Source: Vespula vulgaris (Eukaryota > Arthropoda > Insecta > Hymenoptera > Vespidae). From it: a stretch of 64,000 nucleotides of DNA. Within the stretch, counting starts at the first letter, position 1; every line of letters starts with the position of its first letter. The stretch is taken from contig NC_066586.1 in NCBI RefSeq assembly GCF_905475345.1, forward strand, positions 682,501 through 746,500. Reading direction: 5' to 3'. The notes under the pieces are model-generated. The model made no database searches and was not told the DNA's origin. It saw nothing but the letters and a program-made list of their open reading frames with translations. Of the stretch, positions 24,607-36,073 are shown in pieces. The translations under genes and the position numbers were made by a program.

Positions 24607-25832
24607 AAAGAAAGATCTTAAAGGATTTTCTAGAATATCACAACGTTGAAGAGAAGTTAGAGAAATTTCATGATAATCATGGTCAAATCGTTTCGGTAAA
24701 CACGGAATCGGACGTCGCCAGGTTCAAGGGTCAACAAGATAACACATTAATTGATCGTTTTACAACACTTTTGCTCTTTCGCGTGTAGTCACATTTCCAA
24801 GCTCACTTGACGTAATTTCGAGAAAAAAAAGAGCGAGTCCGATTCTTCTCTATAATTTTTTAAAGGAATATCAGCGAAATGAGATTTAGAATGTAAAATA
24901 ATAATTGAAAGGAGATCAATAATTTTTTTAGCTTACCTGTTACACGAAGATGTGAACGTAATAGTCGTTGGTTGGGGTATCTTGGCAGCAGACGTTTATC
25001 CTGTGGCTGCGAACAATACACGCAAAGTAGGAGAATTTTTTGGGGATTTTCTCGAATTTCTTAACAGAGAATCGAATCTCGAATACAAGGACGTTCATAT
25101 TAGCGGTCATAGTTTGGGTTCGCACGTAGCAGGTTTTGCTGGGGCTTATCTCGATGGTCGTATCGGCCGAATAACTGGTAAGAAAGATATATAAATTATT
25201 GATCATGATTTCGATAAACTAACCAATGAAAAATCATCGTTCATATAGGTCTAGATCCTGCAAGTCCTCTTTTTGAAACGATCTCAGGAATCGTTGATCC
25301 AGAATTTCGATTAGATCCTACGGACGCACAATTTGTTGATGTTATACATACAAGTGGACCGGCTTTTGGATTTCTGGCACCCTTAGGTCATGCTGATTTT
25401 TATCCCAATAATGGTGAATTCCCACAACCTGGATGTTCTTTCTTACCAACGACCAGTTAGTATCTTGAACGATTAAAAAATGAAATTATTATGTCGTTGA
25501 AACTTTATAAATTATTCATATATATATTTTTCTTTTTATATCCTATTTTTAGCCTATTGTAGTCATTCTCGTGCACATCAGTTTATGACAGAAAGCATTG
25601 GTAGTACTGCAGGGTTTAAAGCAAGGACCTGTGAAAGTTGGGAAAAATACAAGGAACGTCGTTGTGATTACAATCCGATTGTCTTAATGGGAGAATACGC
25701 ATCCACATCGTAAGATTTTGTTTATTTTATTTTTCATTGAAAAGGCTAAATATTAATCATTCCTTTTATGTCAGATTACGAGGCAAATTTTATTTGTCCA
25801 CCAACGATGAACCACCGTTCGCAATAGAATGA
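23267..25832 (+). CDS. Secreted lipase of the pancreatic lipase family
   Basis: Seven exons give 322 aa: 23267-23315, 23450-23552, 24380-24528, 24932-25177, 25249-25455, 25553-25709 and 25775-25832. A hydrophobic N-terminus (SYILLATAFVSGAYA) looks like a signal peptide. The alpha/beta-hydrolase core is intact: nucleophile Ser161 in GHSLGSHVAG, Asp185 in GLDPASPLF and His256 in CSHSRAH. Disulphide cysteines are present. The lid between the two cysteines is very short (CSFLPTTTYC, eight residues between them), whereas classical triacylglycerol lipases have about 23. In this family a short lid and short beta-9 loop go with phospholipase A1 or galactolipase activity, so a phospholipase A1-like activity is as likely as triglyceride hydrolysis. 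There is no C-terminal PLAT domain, as usual for insect members. Intron 2 (23553-24379) contains TTC repeats and spurious open frames. Confidence 0.9.
24565..24601. repeat. (GA)n microsatellite in a lipase intron
   Basis: A short uninterrupted GA run inside intron 3 of the lipase gene. Confidence 0.85.
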
Positions 25833-26364
25833 GAAAGGACCCGGGTATCGAATTTGAAAAGCAAGGCAATAACGATCGTGTATATATATGCGATTAAATA
25901 ATCAGTACTAGTCATTTGTAAGTTACTTTATTTATGTAGATTTACGTGTTTGCTTAGGCGTTATGCACGCATGCATGTACCTCAATTTTCATCCAGATCT
26001 CCAAAACGTCTCATTGCGTTTGATCAACGCCGAAAAAAAAATAAAAAAAGAAAAAAAAATAAAGAATAAAAAATAAAGAAGAATAAAAACGATCCATATC
26101 TGTATCTCTACGTACATAAGTACAAATTAAGATGATAATTATACAATATGCAATAGATTCAAAATGAACATCTTAATTTTTTCTCTGTACTTTGCACGAG
26201 ATAAATAAATGATCATATGATTGGGTTTATTCAAATATTTCATGTTCCTGTCACTTTTCTTTATGTCACGTGATTAGAATCGATGCTCATTAAAGAATAC
26301 GACCAATTAATAATAAATAAAGAAGCAAAAGTATTGAGTTCATCGATATCTTGGAAACAAGAGA
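25833..26364. other. Intergenic lipase / first ionotropic receptor
   Basis: AT-rich 530 bp containing the lipase 3' untranslated region (several AATAAA-like strings around 26040-26090) and the promoter of the first ionotropic receptor. No open frame of interest. Confidence 0.6.
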
Positions 26365-29015
26365 ATGGAGTTGCGTCCTACCATGTATCGGTTCTATCTT
26401 AAATTCTTCATTGTGTTCAATATAATAATTTTAATCTCTTGTAATAACGAAAATGATTTCATTCGGGATTACTTCGAACATAGAAAAATCGCTAACGTAG
26501 TCGGATTTTCTTGTTACAACGTGACGAGTGAGTGAAAATCGTGTGAAAATTATTTTCATTCTTTATCGTTATTCTTTTTTCTTCGAAACAGATAATATCA
26601 AATTGTTGAGATCGTTCAACGATATACACACTTTCGTTGCAATATTAAAAAGCGAATACCTGATAAAATCTGATGAGATTTTGACGAGATTTTTGTACAT
26701 CAATAATCATTATTTAGGTATCTTTTTGGATCTGAGATGCGAACATCAAAATGTTAGCAAGCTTATCTCGAAAGTAAGCTAATTTGAGATTACTATGTTC
26801 GTTAGACAAAATTATCTACGTTTCCCATTTATCTTATGTATTTATTAATATTCATTTAGGCATCAAAATATCATATGTATGACGAAGCACACAAGTGGTT
26901 GATTATAGGTCATAATTTAAAAGAGAGCTTGAAGATCATCGACGATAGTAATTTCAATATCGCTACTGATGTAATTATAGCTGAACCATCGACTCATGGT
27001 TACGTTTTATACGATGTTTATAATTTATCTAAAGATCATGGTGGATCTTTGAAAACGATATTATTTGGTACTTGGCACAAAGAAACTGGTTTGTATGTTA
27101 CACTGATCAAACACAAATTCAATAGAAGAGCGAATCTCCAAGGAATGAAACTCAATGTTGGCGTGCACGTGAGTTAATTGAATTTTATAAAATATCCTCT
27201 CACAAATATAAATCGCAAGTTACATAAAAATATTTTTTCACAGTTCGATCACAAATTATCAAATATGTCGATCGATAAATATTTATTGGATTATAATAAC
27301 AAATCGAAAGACAGTCATTCGAAATTTATGTACGCGATTTTGATTAACATCGCTGAGCTTTACAACTTCACGTAAACATATTATATAGATTTTTCTTTAT
27401 ATTTCAATATAGACATTTTTTTAAATATATGACTTTGTTTCGTCTTAGAATGAATATCACGAAAATAGATACTTGGGAAAAACGTGGCAGTAATCGTGGT
27501 CCAATGTTCGTAGCATTCGAAGAAGGTATAATCGATATTTATATAAATCCAAGCATGATGATCACTGAGAAATTAAATTATGGTGACATCATCGCTCCAG
27601 TTTGGCCGATACGGTATATAGTTTACACACATATTTACGATATATAGATAATTATTTATATATATATATCTTTTTTCCTTTTTTTTTTAATAATTCTTCA
27701 TTCTCATAGGACATGTTTCTTATTTCGCATGATTTCATCGACAAATTTACAACTTACGCAATTCATACGACCATTATCTATAAATGTATGGTACGCTATG
27801 TTAATTATAACAGCTCTTACAGCTTTTATTTTATTGAGCGTCTTAAGAAAAGAAGGTTTTCATGATTTCATCGGACTCTGTGGAATCTCGATACTTTCTT
27901 CCGTCGGAGCTATATCGCAACAAGGTTCGATATTCGAATGACATAATTGAATAAAAATTTGTATATTACATTAATATTGATAATATATAAATTCTTTTTT
28001 TTTCTTTTTTTTTTTCATAACAGCTTCAGCTGTAGTACCTTACGGAATTGCAGGTCGTATAGCGTTTTTACACATAATGTTCTTCAGTTTGTTAATCTTC
28101 AATTATTACTCAGCTAGTATGGTGTCGAACCGCTTAAGAAATATGGGAAATAAAATGAATGATTCATTAATTAGCTTAGCCGATAGCAATTTTAAGATCG
28201 CAATAGAACCTACTGAATATATTAATTCATTATTACAGGTAAATGATTTAAAAATCGGCTATTATAAATATTGATGTAAGTAAAAAGTGAGACAAAAGTT
28301 TCTAAGTTTGCAGTTTTACAGTCTGAAAAAAAAAATAAAAAATTATCTCAAGAAGCTTTAAATAAGAATAATTGATTTTTAAAACTATTTAGAAACTTTT
28401 GATCAACCCTGTTTTATTACTACGTTTTACGTGCATACATATTATAGGAACCACATATAGATGTAAAATATTTTTATCAAAATCGTTGGCTAAAGCTTCC
28501 TCAATCAATGAGATACTTGCCAATAGAGGAAGGATTAAATCATGTTGCTCAGGGTGGTTTTGCTTATCACACCTTAACAGAATCAGCTTATCCATATATC
28601 GAAAAAACTTTTGAAACTTCTATGATGTGCGAATTGATGGAAGTTCATCTCTTTCGAACGACTTTAGGGCTTTGGACCAGAAAAAATGGTCCCTTTACTG
28701 AAATGCTAAGAATTGGGTAAAAATATTGTTTGAATTTTTTTGAGATAATTGCATGAGCTTGTACAAAAAATTATTTTTAGATTTACGAAAATGAACAATA
28801 TTGGTTTACGAGACCGTGAATTGAAACGTTGGTCTGCTAGAAAGCCTCGTTGTCCGGCAAATATGCTTATAGCCGAAGCCATATCGATTCAAGAAGCCGC
28901 CCCTGTTTTGTTGTTCCTCGTCGTTGGCATGGTTTTATCGTTGAGTGTATGTGCCATCGAAAATATCATTTTTTGGTTTTACTCCAAAAGGTTGAGTAAT
29001 AACTATTTTCGATAA
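26365..29015 (+). CDS. Divergent ionotropic receptor, IR75-like (tandem copy 1)
   Basis: Nine exons give 626 aa: 26365-26527, 26592-26773, 26860-27168, 27244-27371, 27449-27613, 27710-27924, 28024-28238, 28448-28716 and 28781-29015. After a signal-like N-terminus comes a short amino-terminal domain (MYDEAHKWLIIG), the first ligand-binding lobe with an arginine in WPIRTCF, the pore helices (WYAMLIITALTAFILL; pore/M2 around SSVGAISQQG), M3 with the NYYSASMVS motif that equals the SYTANLAAF region of ionotropic glutamate receptors, the second lobe (PIEEGL...GGFAYHT...AYPYIEK) and a final helix (LLFLVVGMVLSLSVCAIEN). Insect IRs are ligand-gated cation channels in chemosensory neurons; the IR75 branch senses acids and amines in flies. 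The motif MYDxAxxWL and the three-gene array fit IR75, but the exact subfamily is inferred. A conserved phase-2 position in codon AAAAG suggests an alternative last exon near 29082. Confidence 0.85.
28283..28414. mobile_element. MITE with terminal inverted repeats (copy 2), in an intron
   Basis: Within intron 7 of the first ionotropic receptor. The left end contains GTGAGACAAAAGTTTCTAAG; the reverse complement of the right end contains GGTTGATCAAAAGTTTCTAA followed by TTTTAAAAATCAATTATTC, the same inner block as the element at 16116-16288. The copy is shorter and more diverged. Its insertion explains why this intron is 209 bp while the equivalent introns of the two sister genes are 74 and 84 bp. 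Borders are approximate. Confidence 0.65.
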
Positions 29016-29380
29016 AAGAAAAAAAAAAGATCTAAAGGAAAAAAATTTCTTATTTCTTACATTTCTTACAAATTTACAGATCGTTGATAATAGATATCAA
29101 TAGAAGACACATGGGTTGATACGAGTAATAGAAATGTTTCTTAATTATTAAGAATTATAGATCGACGTAACTGGGGAAGTATTAAATATTTAGAAATATT
29201 AGAATTATTAATAATCTTCTAGTTCTATGAATGAATAAATAAATAAACGTTTTTTTTTTTGGAAAATCTATAAAGAGTTTATGATCTACATATAAATATA
29301 TCCCCACAATGGAAAAGGTAATACTCATAATGACAAAGACGTTCGATCGTGTAACAATTGAATAAAGAAATTAGAAAAAG
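29016..29380. other. Spacer between receptor copies 1 and 2
   Basis: 365 bp of AT-rich sequence. It may contain a short alternative last exon of copy 1: a strong polypyrimidine tract and AG near 29081, followed by a short frame ending in TGA near 29120. AATAAA strings at about 29231-29245 could serve polyadenylation. The promoter of copy 2 must also lie here. Confidence 0.5.
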
Positions 29381-31990
29381 ATGAGTATTAGAGTACTCAT
29401 TTTGTTATATGTCGTTCTACATTCTTACGCCGAGGACAATGATTTTATTAGTGATTATTTTGCGTTTAAAAATGTCAAGAATATCGTTGGATTTTCGTGC
29501 GGTGATGTTACGAGTGCGACATTTAAGAGAACATCATCTTAAAACACACACTTTTAACCAGATTTATTATTAAACATTTAATTTTTTTCGACAGGCAATT
29601 TTAATCTTTTGAGAAAGCTAAATCATGCAGGAGTATTCGCGATTATAAAAGATCCTTTTTCGAATCCAGATGTACGTTTGATATTGAATAGCGATCATTG
29701 GGCAGTAGGTGTTTTCGTGGATTTACGTTGTCATAATGAAAATCTCGAATACATTTTTTCCGAAGTAAGATAAGGGTAATAAGTAAATGATTAAACGTGT
29801 TTCATTTTGACAAGTAAATGTAAAATCAATTTTATTGATCAGAGTTCGGAACATCGCATGTACGGCTATCTCTACAGCTGGTTAATATTAGGATCAAATC
29901 TAAATCAAAGCATATCGATTTTAAACGACACAGCTTATAGCATGGCCACCGATGTAGTTGTTGCTATACCTAATCAAAATGGTTATGAAATGTATGACGT
30001 ATTTAATCATTGCAAATATCGGGGTGGTTTACTAAATGTAATTAAATACGGCACGTGGAATCCTAATGGAAATTTGACTATTTATTTAATGGAACCAAAA
30101 TTGATTAGAAGAGGAGATTTGAATGGTTTGAGATTAAAGATAGCTGGTGTAGTAAGTATTTTATTTTTTTATTTTATTTTATTCGATTTTTATAAATTAT
30201 ATATATATTCTTTTTTTATAGATTCAATACAGACCTAAAAATATGCGATTAATCGATTACATGAAAGATATCAATACTAGATCTTTAGAAAGTATGCACA
30301 AATTTGTGTATTCCATGATTTCACACACTGGAGATCTATTTAATTTTAGGTAATTACGATTTTATGTTCAAATTTAATTATTATCAAATTATTAACACAT
30401 ACAATGGATCATTTTTTATTTTTTTATATAGCGTACATGTCGGAGAAATATATTATTGGGATCGAAATAGTATACACGGCCGAATGTTTGAACTTCTCAA
30501 AGACAATTATATCGACATTGCCAGCAATCCAAGAGTTATGGTGTCAGAAAGATTAGAATTTGCTAGTTTGATCGGTGCAGCTTGGCCAGTTCGGTTAGAA
30601 AAACAATTTTTTTTTTAATCGAATATCACTCGATATCCGATATCGTGTCACGTTTAATTATATTTTTTTTCAGACCATGTTTTATGTTACTTTCTACTCC
30701 AACGAACAAAATCAAATCGGATTTGTTCCTGAAACCTTTTACAGCAGGCATTTGGGACACTTACGCAGTTTTCATGATCATTTCGATGATCATAGTCGGA
30801 TTGATATTGAAACGTGAAAAGGTAAAAAGCGAAGAGGGTTTCGGAGCTATCGTTCTAACTATTGGTATCATGAGTCAACAAGGTACACTTTAATCTTTCG
30901 ATTTGTGAGAAATAAGAAAAAAAAATTTGTAATAATTGTTAATAAATTGAATTAATTTCTTTATTAGGAGCATATTTCTTTCCAAAAAATTTAGCAGGTC
31001 GTATAGCCGTGGTACAGATATTACTTTTTAGCTGGATGATGTACAATTATTATTCCTGTAGTATCGTATCGGCTCGTTTGAGTGAACCATTTGACAAAAT
31101 AGAAGATTCTGTTGCAGTACTTGCCGATACACATATGCGTATTGCGGCAGAAGCTGTACCATATTTGAATTATCTATTGAAAGTACTTATGAATTATCGT
31201 TATATTTGTTGTCGAACGATAAAATTAATATTCATTAACATTTATTTGTCTTCTAGAAATGGAATTGGGAATCAGATTATTTTAGAAAGAAACGTTGGGA
31301 TCCGTTGCCTCTATCAAAAAGATATTTACCTATAGAAGAAGGTATCAGACAAGTTGGCCAAGGTATTCTTGCTTATCACACAGATCCCAATACAGCTTAT
31401 CCTTACATCGAAAAGATGTTTGATTCAAGTCAGATATGTCAGCTGACGGAAATTCATCTCTTCAAGGAATCAGTCATGGGAATGTATTCTAGTCACAATG
31501 CTCAATTCTTAGAAATAGCGAGAGTAGGGTAGAGTATCTTGTAAATTCTATTGTTTCTCTTACAATAGAGTTCACAACCCGTCCGAATATAATTATATTA
31601 TTTTTTTTTAAGTCTTATCAAAATGCAAAGTAGCGGGTTGCGAAATCGACAAATTAAATATTGGTCCTCGAAAAAACCTCAATGTCAACAAGACGCTTTG
31701 TCAACGAGAAGTATTACTATTTATGAAACAGCTCCAGCTTTTATTCTACTTACGTTAGGTATCCTTATGTCAACTGTCATTTGCTTGACAGAAAATATTT
31801 ATTACCATCGATTCACGCAGTAAGTTGTTTTTTTTTTCTTTTTTATATCGTATAGATCTTTTTACAAATTTTATGATTTTTATATCGAAATTACAGAAAA
31901 TTCACACAACAAAACGAAAATTTTCGCTTATCGAAACAGAGTAGCAGTCAAACGGACAACGCTAACGAGCTTCAATTAATTAGTATTTAA
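29381..31990 (+). CDS. Divergent ionotropic receptor, IR75-like (tandem copy 2)
   Basis: Ten exons give 632 aa: 29381-29513, 29595-29764, 29843-30151, 30222-30349, 30432-30593, 30674-30882, 30968-31182, 31257-31528, 31613-31819 and 31897-31990. A clear signal peptide (MSIRVLILLYVVLHSYAED) precedes an N-terminal domain, the first ligand lobe with WPVRPCF, three pore-region helices with NYYSCSIVSARL in M3, the second lobe (GILAYHTDPNTAYPYIEK) and a last helix. Unlike copy 1 as annotated, it has an extra final exon coding a polar, Gln/Ser-rich tail ending ELQLISI. Exon lengths 2-4 and 6-7 equal those of copy 3 almost exactly. A chemosensory cation-channel subunit, probably assembled with a broad co-receptor; ligand unknown. 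There are no stop codons or frame breaks, so the gene looks intact. Confidence 0.87.
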
Positions 31991-32436
31991 TTTGATAAAA
32001 TATTTGATTTTACTATCACTTAAACAAATATAATTTGCACATTTGCTTCAATATCAAAGATATTATCCATAATATCTTGCTTGTTGTACTAATGGAGAAA
32101 TAAAAAATTAATATTAAATAAATAATTAATATCTATGTTTTACTATTGTTGTGTAATCGAGAAAAAGAAATAGAAGATAATCGAAATGAAAATAAATCAA
32201 TATCGTAGACATAACTTAAATCTTTCTATCTATGTGAATTCCATTAACTGCTAGTATTTTAAATAATAAGCCATTTCTCTTATTCGATTGCAATCGTGTA
32301 CGAAGCTGTCAGAATGTCACATGCAAAATAGAAAACAGACTATAGACTTAGTCCACGAAGAAGAATCTATGAAAAGTGTAGTTTATCGTTCGGGTTGTAC
32401 TAGTATACACATGTTCCCAAAGAAAAAATAATAATA
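31991..32436. other. Spacer between receptor copies 2 and 3
   Basis: 446 bp, AT-rich, holding the 3' end of copy 2 (AATAAA-like strings near 32098) and the promoter of copy 3. Nothing else seen. Confidence 0.55.
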
Positions 32437-34407
32437 ATGTATACGAAAAGCTTTCTTCATTTTCAATTTGTTTTTCTCGTTTTTGCACAAAATAATGAAA
32501 TTATTCGGGATTATTTCATTTATAAAAGGATACCTGCTGTCGTTGGATTTTCCTGCGGGAATATTACTAGTAAGTAAAAACTTACAACTCATAGTCATAC
32601 TTTCCTTTAATTTCGTTAAATTCTTTAACAATCATTATTTAATTATAATTAATTGATCGATCGTTCGATCTATATAGATGATTTTCAGATGATCAAGATG
32701 TTAAACGATGTAGGAATTTCGGTATCAATAAAAGGGCCATCGGCAGAATTCAATTTTCTTCGATTCTTAAACGTTAACTATTGGAAATTAGGTGTTTTCG
32801 TAGATTTACGTTGCCAGGATCAAAATGCTACAGTGATTTTTGACAAAGTATGACAAATCTCTTTACTTTCAAACTCGGAGGAAAGTTTTAATAAATTTCA
32901 TTTTTAATATAAATTAATTTTTTATATTTATTAACTCTAACTTTCCTCCGAGATCCGATGAAAAAATGTTTTGAGAGTGTACAAGAATTACTGAAAAAGA
33001 TCTTTTACGTAATAATGCAGATTTATTAATAATAATTTAATGAAATATAATTAAATTTAGAGTTCTGACTATCGTATGTACGATTACGCATACAACTGGT
33101 TCGTATTGGCACCAAATATAAGCTATTGTTTACGTAAATTGAATGATACTGCCTTTAGTGTTATCACTGATTTTGTTGTTTCCATACCGAATTATGATTA
33201 TTACGAATTATATGATATATATAATCCTAATAAAGAACGTGGTGGTACACTGAATATAACCAGATACGCGATATGGAATGAAGATATTGGATTAAAGGTA
33301 TTTTTATTAGAAACAAAGATTTTAAGAAGATGGAACTTTCATAAATTGAAAGTCATTGTAGCCGGTGCTGTAAGTAAATATAAAATAAAGTGATCTTTTT
33401 ATTTGATCATCTATCTACCAATTAACAAAAAAGAAATTAATTTTCCAGTTAGAACAGAAACCTGAAAATACTTCTTTATTAGAATATTTGGAAGATCACG
33501 ATAATGTTAATTTGGAAGATTGGCCGAAAATCGGTTTTACGTTAGTACAACTTTTAACCAACATATTTAATTTCAGGTAAAATCTGTGTTTTTATCAATC
33601 ATCTATTATTTTATAACATTAAATATATTAATTCTTGATAAAAAAATGATTGTTTCTAATAGCCTGCATGCTAAAGCATTCACTACATGGACGGATTATA
33701 CTAATGGACCTCTGATGGATTCTTTAATCGATGGATCAGTAGACATTGGATATCAACCCTCTCTTATAATTCACAGAAGACTCGATTTTGCTAAAGTACT
33801 TATGGAAATTATGCCTGCACGGTAAATATTTAAATAAATATAACTAATTTATTTTATTTAAAAAATGTATATTTTTTGATTAATCTATGAATATTCATTT
33901 TGTAGTACATGTTTTATGTTTCTAACATTACCATCAACAACGATCCAGTTTAGTAGTATTTTGCGACCATTAGCTTGGAATTCTTGGTACATGATTTTCT
34001 TTTTTTTCATTATCTGTTCTTCGGTCTTTTCATTTATTACAAAATCGGATCGAATTGAAAATAAGGATTATGGAAATTCATTGTTAACTACTTTGGGCGC
34101 GATATGTCAACAAGGTATGTAATATTATCGATATAAATTCGTCAAACAATATTAGATGTTTTCTTACCGAAAATTCTAATTAGGTGCACAGAATACGCCT
34201 TTTAAATTTGCCAGTCGTATTGCTCTGTTTCAAATTGGTGTTTATGGCTTGTTAATATACAATTATTATTCAGCAGCGATAGTATCGGCACGTTTAAATA
34301 TACCGCTTAATAAATTAAATGATTCGTTATACAAATTGGTAGCTAGCAAAATGAAATTAGGATCGGAGGATACCGTCGTTACGAATATTATATTACAGGT
34401 AATTTCA

Positions 34408-34452
<45 letters not shown>

Positions 34453-35110
34453 AAAAATGTTTAATTGTCTAATAATTATTAGGATCATAATCCGGAAATG
34501 ATATACTTTAAAAATTATTGGTTGCGAATACCACAACAAAAGAAAATCATGAGCGTGGAGAAAGGAGTAATAAAAATGATGCATGGTGGTTTTGCTTATC
34601 ATAGTATTCCTGAACATGCATATTACTACATAAATAATTATTTCGACCAAAAGATGATATGTCAACTAACAGAAATTCATTGGCTTCGACCGACCACAGT
34701 AGCTCTTTATACGAATCGTAAGGGTCATTATCACGAAGTAGGAAAGATAGGGTAGGAATAAATCTTGTTGTTGTTTTTCATTTTTTGTACTACTATAAAA
34801 TTTTTTATGATGCAAAAGAAATTATGTCATTTTATTTTTTTAATTTAGACTCATGAAAATCTTTAGTACGGGTCTTCTCAAACGGGAATTAAAAAGGACC
34901 TTTGCTCAAAAGCCCTACTGTCAAAATGACGGAAATTCCGTAGAAAGCGTAACTATATACGAAGCTGCTCCAATAATAATTCTTTTGATATGCGGAATAA
35001 CAATATCTATTATTATTTGTTTAATAGAAAATATTATATTCCGAATGATAAAAACTAAGCAATTCAGTATAATTAAGAAGTACAAATTAAAATTGATGAA
35101 AAAAATTTGA
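32437..35110 (+). CDS. Divergent ionotropic receptor, IR75-like (tandem copy 3)
   Basis: Nine exons give 617 aa: 32437-32569, 32678-32847, 33061-33369, 33449-33576, 33663-33821, 33906-34114, 34184-34398, 34483-34751 and 34849-35110. It begins with a signal peptide (MYTKSFLHFQFVFLVFAQ). The same architecture as its neighbours follows: MYDYAYNWFVL in the N-terminal domain, arginine in MPARTCF of the first ligand lobe, pore helices with AICQQG, NYYSAAIVSARL in M3, GGFAYHSIPEHAYYY in the second lobe, and a last helix (IIILLICGITISIIICLIEN) with a short basic tail. An AT dinucleotide repeat of about 40 bp fills much of intron 7 (34410-34450). Frame and splice sites are all intact, arguing for a working gene. 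Ligand unknown; an IR75-type acid or amine sensor is an inference from family. Confidence 0.87.
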
Positions 35111-36073
35111 TAGAGAAAAAATATTGATGTAATAGTACTCTTCAAAAATAAAATTAAAAAGACCAATTATTTCAGTGTCATCGTTACTTTAATATAAGAT
35201 CTCTGATTATATTTTTTTTTCGCAAATTAAACAATTTGCAATATTAGAAAAGAGATATTATAATATTTATAATTATCACAATTTTATTAATAAAGTATTG
35301 CATTGCAATCGTATAAAATAAAAATCTTCGTCTCTCTATAAATATTATAACTACAAATATTATAAGATTCATTTTCAAATAAGTATAAAAAAAATGCATA
35401 AAAAGTTTGTCTCTTGCAGTACTTGGAGGTAATTTATTCCTAGAGTGCAAAGAAAGAAGTATATATATATACACATATATAGATATATATATATGCATGT
35501 ATGTTATTAAGTATATATAATAGTACATTTTTATTAATATTAATAGTACATTTGACAGTACACTTATTAATACGCAAATATGTGTATTTATATGTCTATA
35601 GACACACAAATATATTTCCTTTACCTCGAATATAAAATATTAACTTGTGTATAATGTTAAATGAAATTAATAATTACTGTATACTAACCAAAAATAATTT
35701 ACTAGAATAATGATTTCTTATTTATATTTGTTCTTGCATCATGTTATTCTTTAATTTTTTATTACGAATTCAATTCAATGTTAATATTAGACAATTATTA
35801 ATAATTTATTTATTTTAAAAGGTAATTCCTTAAATGACGTCGGATATTTGATATATCATTTCAAATAAATACAATTTAATAGAATCTTTATCGTAAAAAT
35901 TGTTATACTTTAAAAAAAAAAGTATATAAAATATTTAATACCTTTATAATTATGCTCATATGATAAGAAAAAAATATTTAATACCTTTATAGTTATGCTC
36001 ACATGATAAGAGAAAATTCAAGTCAAGTTTTATCGATTATTATAAATGAAGACATTTTATATTGCGATTTTAA
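35111..36073. other. Intergenic, AT-rich, with a 43-bp tandem duplication
   Basis: Convergent spacer between the third receptor and methionyl-tRNA synthetase. Between about 35928 and 36015 the unit AATATTTAATACCTTTATA plus following bases occurs twice with a 43-bp period and a few mismatches. AT microsatellites occur around 35458-35520. No coding exon seen. Confidence 0.55.
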
